Counted from the stretch's first letter, positions 1-10,944 are shown. The stretch is 64,000 nt of DNA from Linanthus parryae (GCA_023055425.1 JALGPY010000009.1:54374616-54438615); one strand, 5' to 3'. Made by a program: numbers and translations. The notes: a model not told the origin generated them from the letters alone.

Positions 1-1087
1 CTATCGTAACTGATTCCTCTAGCTTACTCAAGTTCAAGCATGCATTACGATACTAATTTCTACTCTTGTTCTTAGCTAACTAGCAAGATTCCTCAACCCT
101 AGATACGGCTAGTGTGTATTTCAATTTTCCGGGCAACAAACGTAGATTCCTCTATCGTTCATAACCTAGCACAATCCTATTAATACGTCTATCAATAGAA
201 AAGATGAATTAAAAACATGAAATACACATAACTAGATAAGAAATCATCAATTAAGCTCAAAAGCATGAGAGTAAATCCATAAACCACAAGTTGTAGTGAT
301 CAAACCCTAGTTTCCTACGAGATATCCCAAAATAAGGGTTTAGCTACTCATAATCATGTTCATGATACAAAGTTTCATGATCAAGTATCAAAATCTAGAG
401 AAGAAAAGAAGAAGAGAAGCCAAACGGATGATCCAAGCTCTCGACCTAGCTCCCAAGCACTCCAAGCACGACTCCCAAGGTGTGTTCTGATGTTGAATGA
501 CGTTCCCCCAATGTTTCCTAAGTCTTTTGTGGCTTCAAACTCCCAAAACTATGCCAAAATAGCGAAAACAGCCCAAAAATTCGATCCTGGCCGCAGAGGT
601 AATCGTACGATTACCTTGATGTGATCGTACGATTACTTGCCTCTCAGGTAATCGTACGATCACCTTCAAGTAATCGTACGATTACTTCTGGATGAAGGTA
701 ATCGTACGATTACCTTGAGGTAAGTGTACGATTACTTTTCATCCTCTTCCATTCAATCTTCAACTTCTTGCTTTTTTTTCCTTTCGTCTTCACTTCCCGA
801 GCATCCCTTTGAGCCTCCAACTTTTCCGAAGTTCACTTTTGCTCCAACGCCACGTCCCGAGCTCCCGGTTCCTGAAAACCACAACACGAGAAACATACCG
901 GAAGATCAAACGTGATAAAATATATCAAAAATCAATGCAAAAAGTGCCCGGACTCATCATTAACGTGCAAAGACTCAACATGCTCAAATTTAGCAAGAAA
1001 TGATCCAAAATCTATCAAAACGCATCGGAATACACGCAAAACGGTAAGAAAACATATAAGAATATAACTCCAAATATGGAGTTATCA
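1..1087. mobile_element. Right-hand part of an LTR-type element, cut by the window start
   Basis: The stretch has no long reading frame and differs from what follows. It ends in GGAGTTATCA at 1087, with an 8-bp stem hairpin (ATAACTCC/GGAGTTAT, 1064-1085) just inside the CA end. Immediately after, the sequence resumes in the middle of the FB-C repeat at GTAGGCAG; other copies of that repeat (1931, 22321) read uninterruptedly through this point. The junction is therefore an insertion boundary. The CA end fits an LTR (TG...CA) element, but the left end and target duplication lie outside the window, so the class is inferred. Six palindromic units occupy 599-735. Confidence 0.5.
599..735. repeat. 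Array of six 16-bp palindromes
   Basis: Six units of GTAATCGTACGATTAC or one- to two-base variants begin at 599, 621, 648, 670, 698 and 720. The consensus is a perfect self-complementary palindrome. Spacing alternates 22, 27, 22, 28, 22 bases, so the real repeat is a dimer of about 49-50 bp. Unit 3 ends GATCAC, unit 2 begins GTGATC, and unit 6 begins GTAAGTG. It lies inside the LTR-type element. Function unknown. Confidence 0.9.
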
Positions 1088-2603
1088 GTAGGCAGAATGT
1101 ATTAGACCTCATGCTATCAACCTCTATGATGTCTCCCATTTTTATTTTTTTCTTAATCCAATTAAAAAATTATGAAATGGAACAAACGTCACTAGTTTCT
1201 CAGCTTAGCGGATTCCAGTCAAGAAGCTAGATTTTAATTAAGGGTAAGAGGACCTCATGCAGAGACGACATTACTCTTTCACTGAACGAGATCGTCGAAA
1301 CTAGAAACAGGTCAACCTGGAAAATGTTCAATTCGGAAAACAAAAGCATGATTGCATATTTGGTAATTCTAAGATGAGTCGATGTCAATACAAAATATCA
1401 TATACCAAATGTAAACTTTAACTAACTGTAATATGCAAAACCTTGATCACATAATTTTGCAATCCAATTCGTCTCAAGAACATGCAAAACTGAAAAAGAA
1501 AATAATAAATATACCGTTCTTCATGGAATTGATCAGAGAAAATTTTCAGTATAAATTCGCAACCCCTTGATCCTTTGTTTAAACCGAACTGGATAACCAC
1601 GAACCTCCTCTTTTGGATTGGGACGGTAGTTCACGGACTCTCCAACTCTCTCTCGTTCAATAATCCTTGAATGCTTTCATTTACTAATTGAACTTATGTT
1701 GATTCCATCAATTATCAGAGGAGGATTCATGTCTCTTTTATTGACGAGAAAATAAGGCCAAGTATAATAAATAATTTTCGTGCACTTTTATTTTGGGCTG
1801 TAGTGCACCCCACACACATTGGCGGGGTAAGTTGGTTCCTGATGCCCTAGCAACCCATGGTCATACTCGTCTTGATTTCTAAAGCCTTGTGTATTATATC
1901 AACCTCCTCTCAGTTATTCGTTATGTGTGTAGGCAGGATGTATTTGACCTCATGCTATCGACCTCTATGATGTCTCCCATTTTTTCTTTTTTCTTAACCC
2001 AACTAAAAGATTGTGAAATAGAACCCACGTCACTAGTTTCTCAGCTTAGCGAATTCGAGTCAAGAAGCTAGATTTTAATTAAGGGTGAGAGGACCACATG
2101 CAGAGGCTAATTACTCTTCCACTGATCGAGATCGTCGAAACTAAAAACCGTTCACCCTGGAAACTGTTCAAGTCGGAAAACAAAAGTATGATTGCATATT
2201 CGATAATTCTAATACCAATCGATGTCAATACAAAGTATCATAAACCAAATGTAAACTTTAACTAAATGTAATACACAAAACCATAATCACATAGAATTGA
2301 AATTCAATTCGGCTCAAGAACATGCAAAACTGAAAAAAGAAATAAATATACAGTTCTCCATGGAATTGATCTGAGAAAATTTTCTGTATAAATCCGCAAC
2401 CCTTGATCCTTTGTTTAAACTGAACTCGATAACAACGAACCTCCGCCCTTGAATTGGAACTGTAGTTCACAGACTCTCCGTCTTCTCTCAGACGTTCAAT
2501 AATCCTTGAATCTTTTCGTTTACCCAATTTTTCTCGTCAATAAATAGAGACATGAATCCTCCTCTCATAATGGACGAAAATCAACATAAGTTCTATTAGT
2601 AAA
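1088..2603. repeat. Two direct copies of an FB-C half-arm
   Basis: Two similar units follow each other head to tail, 1088-1797 and about 1798-2603. Both contain the landmarks GTAGGCAGNATGTATT, ATGATGTCTCCCATTTTT and AATCCTTGAATC(G)CTTTT. They match one arm of the large foldback at 21885-24022, and in reverse orientation the tandem at 47270-48500. The segment 1800-1890 carries the TGCACCCCACACACATTGGCGGGG landmark shared by all copies. Short frames in the unit are not conserved between copies. The second unit runs directly into F-box copy 1, with the join near 2603. Confidence 0.7.
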
Positions 2604-3959
2604 CGACGGCGTAAAAGGACCGACAAAGAGCCTGAGTCTGCATATCCTTCTAAAAGAATTCGACTGGTGCCGGAGGACGACGTTGATTTCTTTAGCATTT
2701 TGCCGGATGATATTATTATCTTGGTTCTGTCTCGCCTGGAAACAATTCAACAGCAAGTGGCTACTAGCGTGCTCGCTCGAAGATGGAGACACCTTTGGAA
2801 AAAGTCTACCTGTGCTAATTTGACTTTTACTTCCGGAAGTCGTGTAAACAAGCGCTTCTCCAGGGGTCCAGACGATACTGGAGTTTTCGTGAGTAAGGTT
2901 AATAAAATTATAGAATCCTTAGGTCGCGATGATTGTAACACCATGACGATAGACCACTTGAACATCGTGTTCAGAATGATTGAAGACAATGATAAAATAT
3001 ATCAATCCGACATTGATCGTTGGCTGAGCTTCGCACTCCAAAAGAACGTTCAACACCTCAACTTGGATTGTGGCAGCACCTGGACCGCGAACTGTTACTC
3101 TCTTACTGATTCTCGAGTGTTTTGCAGCAGCACTAGCAGTAGCATTGGCATGTTAAGGTCTCTCAGCCTATTCTGTGTGGAAGTTACTGGGGAGCTTCTG
3201 GAGTACATTCTGACAGTTACTCCACATCTTGAAGAATTATCAGTAAAGTCTGGTGGCCCGTCTCTTGTCAAATTCACCGTTGCTGGTCCGTCTTTGAAGC
3301 TCAAACATTTACAACTTCTCGACTGCTTAGAGGTAGAACGCCTTGTTATCAGCAATGTGAATCTAGAGTCGCTCAATTACGATGGAAACCCCGAGAGCCT
3401 TATCATTGAGGAAACACCCTACCTACTCAAAGTTTGCACTTCAATATTCATCGATTTTGACAGAATGAAGGAATTTTCCCAGATGTTGAGCAAACTACCT
3501 AAACTAGAGACACTTGCACTGTCGACCTTGTCTGTAAACAAGAGTTTTCACCAATTTCCGAAGTTAAGGAATCTCAAGCGGCTGGAACTGGTGCCAGGTC
3601 ATCGTGCTAGTTGTAGTAGCTTATGCGCTTCCCTACTTGACGCATCTCCTGTTCTGCGCCAACTTAAGATCGAGCTTTTTTTCTTAAAGGATTCCAGGAA
3701 AGAAGAAAGAGTGAGTGCACTCAGCAATCCACACAAAAACCTCAAGGTTATTGAGGTCAATGGATTTACTGGATGTGAGCATGACATTGGGGTTGTTGAT
3801 TACCTAATCGAAAACACTGTGCTGATTGAGAAGATGATTGTTGTTACGCACATCAGCTCCGAGTTGAAAGACCCAGGAAAGCATGAAGCCGTTGGGGCAC
3901 TAGCCAAGGCACACCTGGAAAAGAGATTGAGCGGGGGGAATACCATACTTATAACTTGA
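2604..3959 (+). pseudogene. F-box/LRR/FBD gene copy 1, start codon lost
   Basis: The frame is open from 2571 to the TGA-type end at 3959 and encodes a plant F-box protein of the FBD/RNI class, which as a family acts as a substrate receptor in SCF ubiquitin ligases. The F-box is at about 2694-2810 (LPDDIIILVLSRLE, then VLARRWRHLW). Leucine-rich segments follow (LRSLSLFCVEV, LEELSV, LKHLQLLDC, LKRLELV), and an FBD-like end begins near 3730 (KNLKVIEVNGFTG). No in-frame ATG precedes the F-box; the first in-frame methionine is near 2943, after it. An ATG at 2570 opens a nine-codon frame one base out of register. Upstream of 2604 the sequence is FB-C repeat, unlike copy 2. The body is uninterrupted by introns. 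I call it a 5'-damaged copy; use of an upstream exon cannot be excluded. Confidence 0.8.
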
Positions 3960-4590
3960 GCGAACGTTTCTTTCTTTACTGTAAATTGCTGCTTTGTGCA
4001 GTCACCCAGCACATACCGAGAATGATGCGGCCATTGACAAGATAAGCAAGACTCTTTCAAGAGAGCAGTTGTTGGCGAGACTACCGTCCAGGGTACGATT
4101 GATTGTAATATAAGTAATCATTAACTTTTTTATCACATGACAAGGAGATGTGTGTAAGCGAAGCTCTTTAAGTTGTTGTGCTTGGTGAAGAATTTGTGTT
4201 GAAAGTGGGGTTTTGTTTTGTTTGGACCTTCTTCAGTAAGGAAGTTGCAATTCAGAGTTTGACATGTTTGCTTCTTAATCTCAGGCAATTATAATGTGCT
4301 AAACCTCGAGGATGAGGGTGAGGAAGAACCTAGGCAATAATGGGTTGGAAAAGTTCATCAAGATAAAGAGTTGAAAATACGTAAGTACAAAGACTTTGTT
4401 ACTGGTTAAGACTACTTACCAATCGAAGGTCCTCTGTGGCCTTATTATCTAAGATCTAAAAAGACTCCTGAGAGTAAGCATTGGTATAATTTTGTTCCCA
4501 TAACTGTTATGTTGGATGTATGATTGATAGATATTATTTTTCCCGTACTTCTGATGTTATGTCGTTTAAGATCATTTTCATGGCTTTATA
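3960..4590 (+). other. 3' flank of F-box copy 1
   Basis: AT-rich sequence with no convincing gene. Near 4380-4480 a short open stretch reads like YLPIEGPLWPYYLRSKKTPE, compatible with a degraded protein-coding exon, but I cannot assign it. The 3' UTR of the F-box copy probably lies in 3960-4150; there is no clear canonical polyadenylation signal that I would single out. Confidence 0.35.
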
Positions 4591-5340
4591 CCTATCTTGT
4601 ATTATGTTACATACAAGGGAATAAGCTGAGCTTCTATTTGAGGGGATTGTGGTGTTGCTCATTTCAAGACGGATTGGAGAAAGATTAGAGAGTATCGATG
4701 TGGTCCTGAGCGGTGGTGATGGAGGATCCCTACATAAGCTGCTTGTGTTTGAGAGAGTATCATGTGATCTTGAACATGAACAACGAAGAATATAGGATTG
4801 GTAAAACGGGTACTTCAATGAAAAACTGCTGGCATCACCAGTTTCCATCTTTCGACTAACAGACCGTTAGTCAAAGGGTGTTTTCTGTATATTATTGGGT
4901 AAAAATAAGGGTGTTTTTTGAAGAGTTGTAAACAGTAAGGGTAGGTACTAGGTACTGTATATTTAACAAAATATGAGGTTGGTAAAAATAAGTCCTTAAC
5001 GGTGTGCCTTCAAGTCAACCTAATAAATTGTCTCATCACAATGAAAGGGATACACCGAAGCTCCCTCATTATGAGAAAAGCCTCTTAGTATCAATACCAA
5101 AATGAACTCTTTAGATGCACTAGATTCGGTTGAAGGAATGTACGTTGGTTTATCCGTACAGAGATTCTTTAGATGTATCCACTAAATTTCATGGTTTTGC
5201 TTCTTCTGGTTAAACTGTATTTGTGTCACAGAGAGTTCTCCATAGAAGCAAAAGGGTGAATTAGCTTGATACTGGCAGTAGCAAGACTGCAGTACAGAAT
5301 TCGAACAATCAAATAGAGTAACTTCCACTTCACCAAGTTT
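4591..5340. repeat. Unit T, copy 1
   Basis: Starts near GAGCTTCTATTTGAGGGGAT and matches 18321-19720 and 42270-43310; the last part (from about 4940) also matches 29178-29580. Shared landmarks are AAGGGATACACCGAAGCTCC and a small exon-like reading frame beginning ATGAACTCTTTAGATGCACT (5101). That frame is open for about 30 codons in several copies but is broken by single-base changes in this one. Its product is unknown. Confidence 0.6.
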
Positions 5341-5878
5341 TGACTCTTCATTTCAAGACCTAAAGTCTAATGATAAACATCTAATAATCTCAGAAACTGT
5401 AATTGTTCTTTGGCAACGTAGGATTCTATAGAATTATTATGAAAGTAAGAGTTCAAAACAACTCCAGGAGTAGGTCGAAACCAAACTTAAGAGCAAGCAA
5501 CGATCACAGATACAAAAGATAACCGCTGTGGCAATATCTCAGGTTCACATGCAACCTAATACAACCAGGAATAGAAAAGAAAATAAAATCAAAACGGAGC
5601 TAAAAAATCAGCAAAACGAAGTACCAGCCCCGAGTCATTGACATAGAGCTGAAATGGGCATCATGTTAGCCTTGTGCAGCAACAGATTAACGTCAGGAAC
5701 CAACTACTTCACAAAGTTGAGAATTCTCGTAAGAGAATTTTTGCAGAAATACCAAGCTGTTTCCATAGAACTCATAGCAACCATATTTGAGAGTGATGCG
5801 GTCGTAGCACTCTCCCATTTCTCTGTTAATGCATAGCATTCAGCTGATCCCCCCGTTTGATTATTTCTTCTTTCTTGG

Positions 5879-6373
5879 TTAGGCATTCTTAGAGGCGCCT
5901 CGGAACTCTTGCTCTTCCCCATCTAGGCCATCAATCTCCTTCTGAGCTTCATCAGCCTCTAACTGCTTCATCTTGGAGAGTTCTAGACATTCCTCGAGAT
6001 TGGTTATAGTCTTTTTAAGATTACCAAGAAGCGCTTCCCTCGTTTGAAGTTCAGTCACTAAATAAGGAAGTTGAGAAGCCATATCGAGTAGAACGTCTCT
6101 CTCGGGTTGCTCCAATATATTGAGATTTTCGGTAAAGTCATATACTAAGCCAGCGAAGTCAGCAATTTGTTTATGAGAGAAGTCCTTCAAGTTCGCATTC
6201 AACAAATTGAGGATCTTCTGGATTACTGCTTTAGCCTGAGGAGAAACTGAGTGAAGATTGCTGGTGCTGAATGACAATGCTGAAGCAGTAGACTTGAATC
6301 TGTTCGCCAGAATGCGCAGAGACACACATGAGGACAAGTCCCTTCGACTCTGAAACAACAAAAACAAAATCAA
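5879..6373 (-). pseudogene. Coiled-coil C-terminal exon of a PMD-like gene (left arm)
   Basis: The minus-strand frame of 164 codons reads SRRDLSSCVSLRILANRFKS, then a long heptad-rich helix with LLNLLNANLKDFSHKQ and LEECLELSKMKQLEADEAQ. The same exon recurs at 30161-30610, and on the plus strand at 6510-6989, 9275-9607, 30710-31227 and 33115-33350. It ends prematurely near 5880: the paralogous frame (ECRTKKEVIKQRD) continues in another register, showing a frameshift. The family is inferred from the PMD motif found in the same unit (8340-8522); many PMD proteins have a coiled-coil tail. The first methionine codons probably lie in intron sequence, so this is an internal or terminal exon, not a gene start. 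Confidence 0.55.
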
Positions 6374-6509
6374 AATTAAAATACACGTATTGGTATTAAT
6401 CTAGAGAAAATGACAGTTTCTCTAGATTAGTACCCATCCGTGTGTTCTGATTTTGTCATTTTTCCATAGGCAGATGGATTCGTCATTACGTGTTTCTCAG
6501 GGCATTTTC

Positions 6510-6989
6510 GGAGAAGAGATTTGAGTCTACTGCTTTAGCATTTTAATTCAGCACCATGAATCTTCACTCCGTTTCTCCTCAGGCTGAACCAGTAATCTAG
6601 AACCTCTTCAATTTGTTGAATGTTAGGTTGAAGGACTTCTCTCAGAAACAAATTGCTGACTTTGCTGGCTTAGTCAATGTCTTGAAACGAAAATCTCAAT
6701 ATTTTGGAGCAACCCAAGAGGAGCATTCTTGTCGATATGGCTTGTCATCTTCCTGATTTCGTAACTGAACTTAAAAGTGGGAAGAGCTTCTTGGTGATAT
6801 TGAAAAGACTAAAATCAATCTTGAGCAAGTTTCAGAACTCTCCAAGATGAAAAAGTTAGAGGCTTATGAAGTTCAAAAGGAAATTGATGATCTAGATGAG
6901 GAAGAACAAGAGTTAATGAACGGCCTCCATGAATGCCGAACCAAGAAAGAAGTAATCAAACAAAGGCATTCGCTGAATGCTAGGCATTA
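6510..6989 (+). pseudogene. Mirror copy of the coiled-coil exon (right arm)
   Basis: This is the inverted partner of the minus-strand exon at 5879-6373. Recognisable pieces are EEQELMNGLHECRTKKEVIK near 6900-6960 and KINLEQVSELSKMKKLEAYE near 6810-6870. The frame is broken in the first half (in-frame stops around 6600 and a lost base near 6775), so no continuous protein exists. The matching copy at 30940-31227 is open for 95 codons. Confidence 0.6.
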
Positions 6990-7625
6990 ACGGAGAAATG
7001 GGAGAGTGCCACGACGGCAACACTCAAATATGGTTGCTATTAGTTCTATGGAAACAACTTGGTATTTCTGCAAAAAATCCCCAGCTAGAATTCTTAACTT
7101 TGTGAAGTAGTTGGTTGCTGATGTTAATCTCTTGCTGCCCAAAGCTAACTTGATGCACATTTCAGCTATGACTTGATGCGGGTGCTTCATTTTGCTAATA
7201 TTATGGCTCTGTTTTTATTTTCTTTTCGCTTCCTGGTTCTGTTAGGTTTCATATGAACCATCGATGTGTCTTCAGCGGTGATCGTTTGTATCTGTGATTG
7301 TCGCTTGTTCTTGGGCTTGGTTTCGACTTGCTCCTGGATTTGTGTTGAACTCTTACTTTTATAATAATTCTATGGATGTTATCCTATGTTGCCAAAGAAC
7401 AATTTCCTTCTTTTTATACAGTGAGTCATTAGATTCAGGTCATGAAATGAAGAGTCAAAACTCGGTGAAATGAGAAGTTGCCCTCTTTTGTTGTTGGAAT
7501 TCTGCACTGCAGTCTTGCACTGCTAATCTCAAGCTATTTCACCCTTGTGCTTCTACGGAGACCTCCCTGTGACCCAAATATAGTTGACCAGAAGAAGAAG
7601 CCAAACCATGAAATTTGTGGATGCA

Positions 7626-8339
7626 GGTTTTAATTGATATAGTGTTTCTTCTGTAGGCAAAGTTATCCGTCTATTTAGAAAATGATGTGATCTGAAGGTG
7701 TGATTGACAAGATGTTGGGAATACTATTCGTCTTACAGTCAAAACCGGTGATTATAAAAATAGATTGGCATAAAATTCCTAGAAGATAAGGAGTAAAGGC
7801 TAGCTTTTTACCCTGATGAAGGTGAATGGCCGTGGTTTTATCTCCTGAACTACCTTTGGATCTTAGAGAAACAAAAATCTTGACAAAAATTTCAAAAGAA
7901 TGTTCCTCCTAATACGAGTCTCCAATTCAGCAAGGCAATTCTAGGTGGTTTGGTCATGGTTCAAGACCTGAGGGGCAACTTTGAAACGAGGATCTCCTTC
8001 CTCATTTGTCAACTCGCATTAATCACTTTACCATCTACCAGTAATGAGTCATTAGGAAAACGTCTAAACGGGTGGGGCCACCGGGGCTTTCTGTGTTCCA
8101 GGTTTTCTCTCCTAGTTTAGAATGTCGATTCTGGTTCTTCGAGCTGGTTGTTTGCTTATTTTCCAAACATTCGCCCTCATTTGTCATGTGTTGAAGGAAG
8201 CTGTCACACTTCTCATCGTGATCGCCTTTTCAGTTTCGACCCCAGCCAAATTAGAGATCACTTCTCCTTTTAAAGACTATGCTTTTCAGTTTTGACGGTG
8301 ACCTTCTAGATTCAGAGGCATCAAATACCCAAAGGCGCC
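7626..8339 (+). other. Unit X interior, degraded
   Basis: The stretch is homologous to 31875-32290 but has no continuous frame. The pieces around 7900-8000 and 8220-8290 look exon-like but contain stops in all frames. The copy at 32290 is shorter: it jumps from ACCATCTA to a GGGTAAATTTCGGACG segment, so this copy retains about 480 bases that the other has lost or replaced. Confidence 0.4.
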
Positions 8340-8522
8340 ATTGGGCCATGTTTCTTACCCCTCAATATCTTCATACTGGCCTCACTTTTTGTAGAAACTT
8401 ATGTCCCGGCCCAATATGCTAGACAATTAGGTTTCTGTCATGGCATTCATGTGCCTTTTAAAGACTATACTTTTGTTGTAGAGGTGAACCAAAGAGAACA
8501 TATTTCCTGCCTGAAGAGGTGA
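8340..8522 (+). pseudogene. Plant mobile domain (PMD, aminotransferase-like) exon remnant
   Basis: An open plus-strand stretch ending in TGA at 8520 contains FVETYVPAQYARQLGFCHGI (8388-8447). This resembles the conserved C-terminal block of plant mobile domains, where a Y-P-x-R-x-x-R-Q-F/L-G-F motif follows a C-F/Y-L-P stretch; here CFLPLNIF lies about 20 codons upstream. PMD proteins occur both as host nuclear proteins of the MAIN/MAIL type and as transposon-encoded proteins. Upstream exons are not intact. Next comes a lysine-rich stretch (KGKRKIGEEMSATRKEAKKR, 8595-8660), typical of linkers in such proteins. The assignment rests on my recognition of the motif. Confidence 0.55.
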
Positions 8523-8819
8523 GCAAATGAAAACATTGAGGAAGAAGAAACTCAAACAAATGCTGAAGCATCTGTCCCAGAAAATGATGCAAGAAAGGGT
8601 AAAAGAAAGATTGGAGAAGAGATGTCCGCTACTAGAAAAGAAGCCAAGAAGAGAAACAACTTAATCCCAATTCCTGCTTGAAGAGAATCTTGAGAATCGG
8701 CTTGTACAGCAAAACGTCCCAGCAAATTAGGACCTCCTACTGTTACTGGCACTATTTACTTTCTGATTTTGATGTTGACAAGTCGATTCCTTACTTTATC
8801 CTCAATAAATCTGTGTTTT

Positions 8820-9607
8820 CTTATATTAGGCAAACTTGCAAGAGATGGCAGTCGGAAACTCTCCCGCAGCTCCAGCAAAAGGTGTCCAAGTTGCAAGCAC
8901 TTCTGATGCTGTCAAGGTAAATTTCAGAAATCAGAACATATTTTTTACATTAATACATAGTGGTGTGTTTGGATGATGAATTTCTAATCAACTTGGGATT
9001 TTAAATGATGGAGAGATAGAGATAGAATTAATTTTCCTAATAAAATGGTGCGAAATTCGTTAGGTACAAGTGGTAGAATGGACATCCTAACTCTCTTACT
9101 CTCCGTTAGTCACGAGGTTCGTATTGGGTATTTGCCAAAGTTGAAGGTAGTAAGTTGGTAATATGCCGTACCACAGGGGGTGGTTTGTGTCATTTTATGA
9201 AATTCCATGTTTTGATTCTGCATCCAAACACACCATTAGTGTACACATATTTTGATTTTTGCTATATCATTCAGAGTCGAAGGGACTCGTCATAACTTGT
9301 GCCTTTGCCCATTTTGGCGAAGAGAATCGAATCCATCACTTCAGCATTTTCATTCAGCACCAGTTATCTTCGGTCACTTTTAATCCAGAACCTGCTGAAT
9401 TTGCTGGAACATAGTTTGAAAGAGTTCCCTAAAGAACAAGAGCTAAGTAGGCGCTTCCAAGAATGCGGAACCAAGAAAGAAAGTAATCAAACAAAGGGAT
9501 CAGCTGTTGAGAGTTCTGAGCTCGTGGATGCATTGCCAGAAAACGAAGAAGTAATCAAGATTGTCCATTGTGGTTCTCTTTTGGCCTTTAGTATCCTGAG
9601 ATTGTAG
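8820..9607 (+). pseudogene. Downstream exons of the PMD-like remnant
   Basis: Two exon-like blocks are visible. The first (about 8829-8920) follows an intron-like AT-rich stretch ending in TATTAG, reads NSPAAPAKGVQVASTSDAVK in one frame, and is followed by GTAAAT as a possible donor. The second (9275-9607) repeats the coiled-coil exon (LPILAKRIESITSAFSFSTS) but lacks the central part of it. Frame breaks near 9290 and 9480 mark it as decayed. The same arrangement is at 32500-33350, where an extra partial copy of the first block sits at 32690-32760. Confidence 0.5.
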
Positions 9608-10583
9608 CCTGTTCTTGGATTTGAACTCTTATTTCGACCTAATTCTATGGAAGTTTTCATCTGTTGCAAAAGAACTCTTACTCAAATATAGATTGTCCAG
9701 AAGAAAGCGAAAGCATGTTATTTAGTTGGATTGAGGTTTTGATTGGGTATAGTGATGTTCTTGTGTTCGGAAATTCATTAATTTATCTAGGAAAGGCTGT
9801 GGGTGTCAGTCTGAAGTTGGCAACTGTTAGATTGTACCAACTAGTATATTAGTTTGATTTGTACTATGATGTTATATGTACATAGTAAAAGAAAAACCAA
9901 AATGTCAAATCTTTAGTAATTTCTATAAATTTTCTAATTTACTTTTAGAGGCTGTCCTTTTATGATAGGTTTTAGTTTTACCACGGACGGAGCCAGGAAA
10001 ATGAACACAACATGGAACTATGAAAAGAAACCGAAATCGCAGGGGGCGCTGAGACACAATTCAAAATATATCTCGCGCACTTTTACAGTTTCTTGTAAGG
10101 GCACACGGAATAAGTTTATGCAAAATACGAGTCAAATCGTATACTCTCTTAAAATGGGTAGGGCACGTGTCCACCCATGCCTCGCCTTGGAGTCTTACTA
10201 CTCCTTCCGTTACAAAAGAACCTTTAACTAGACTTTTTAGGACAATCTCGACTTATCTGATTCAATTAACAAAAAGAAACAAGGACTTGCAAACCTTAAT
10301 AAATTGTTACTTCCATTTTGAATCATCTGATTTAAGTAGCACAAAGAAACACCTGCAAAAAACGAACAACACATTACTCCCACTATGAGGTCATCAATAA
10401 TGTTCATCCTTCAAATAGTAAGTAAGATGAAAAATGGACTTTACTTTTGATTTCATAAGCTAATTATTTATTATGAAAATCAAGTACATTCTATCCATTT
10501 CTCATTTGTCATGAGGCACTAAGATAAAACTTGAAATATCAAATATCTCATCTGTCATGAGTTGTTTATACTTTATACTTTTA
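9608..10583. other. 3' part of unit X and a Stowaway-like remnant
   Basis: Homologous to 33470-34066 plus 35891-36180. It has no convincing coding frame. From about 10196 the sequence TACTACTCCTTCCGTTAC resembles the end of a Stowaway-type MITE, but I could not find a clear opposite end. Inside are two short direct repeats built on ATCTGATTNAAGTA(A)CAAA. Position 10136/10137 is the empty site of the Helitron found at 34067. Confidence 0.4.
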
Positions 10584-10944
10584 GGTCACGTTTGGTTTTC
10601 CGGACTAGCCGAACTAGACTGTATTGGACTGGACTAGGTCGGATAAGAATTGACCGGATTAGTTGTATTATATTTAATACTGTGTTTGGTTATGCACAAT
10701 ACAAAGTATTATGAATAGTTGTTGGTGTAATTAATGTTCAATTCCAACTATACAGAATAGTCCAATACTGTTGATACTCTCCTGGGGGAGGGTATTAAAA
10801 TAGGGTATTAAACCATGTTTTTCACTATTTTGTACCGGTAATAAATTTAATCCAGAACAAACCAAACAAAATATTAATAATCACAGTACTATAATTAGTC
10901 CAATACTAGTTAATACCACTAATACTAGAAAACCAAACATGCCC
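10584..10944. mobile_element. Tourist-like MITE (361 bp)
   Basis: The ends are inverted repeats: GGTCACGTTTGGTTTTC at the left and GAAAACCAAACATGCCC at the right. The left flank is TTA, and the right flank is TAG (CTA if the last C is included), so the expected TTA target duplication of PIF/Harbinger MITEs is only partly preserved. The interior is AT-rich and non-coding, with several short sub-repeats such as AGTCCAATACT. No paralogous empty site is available. Confidence 0.7.

Larger units (their letters stand above)
5175..7625. repeat. Long inverted repeat inside unit X (copy 1)
   Basis: The left arm is about 5175-6410 and the right arm about 6416-7625, facing each other across a very short centre. 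The centre itself is a tight hairpin: ATTAATCTAGAGAAA at 6395 and TTTCTCTAGATTAGT ending near 6432. Each arm carries the same coiled-coil gene exon, so the coding sequence appears on the minus strand in the left arm and on the plus strand in the right arm. The arms are clearly homologous by eye but carry many substitutions and small indels, so the inversion is not brand new. A paralogous inverted repeat occupies 29405-31875. Confidence 0.8.

Noticed and set aside
599..735. CRISPR-like array
   Set aside because: The units are 16-bp palindromes with related, very short spacers in plant nuclear DNA; no cas genes and no unique spacers.
1..1087. Helitron or MULE as the class of the left-edge element
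   Set aside because: The right end ATCA lacks CTRR with a 3' hairpin in Helitron arrangement and lacks the GGGTAAAAG tip of the MULEs here; an LTR-type end is more likely but not proven.
3095..3376. Minus-strand frames across both F-box copies (also 63771-63980)
   Set aside because: Antisense shadows of the F-box coding frame; they are shared by the two copies only because the copies are nearly identical.
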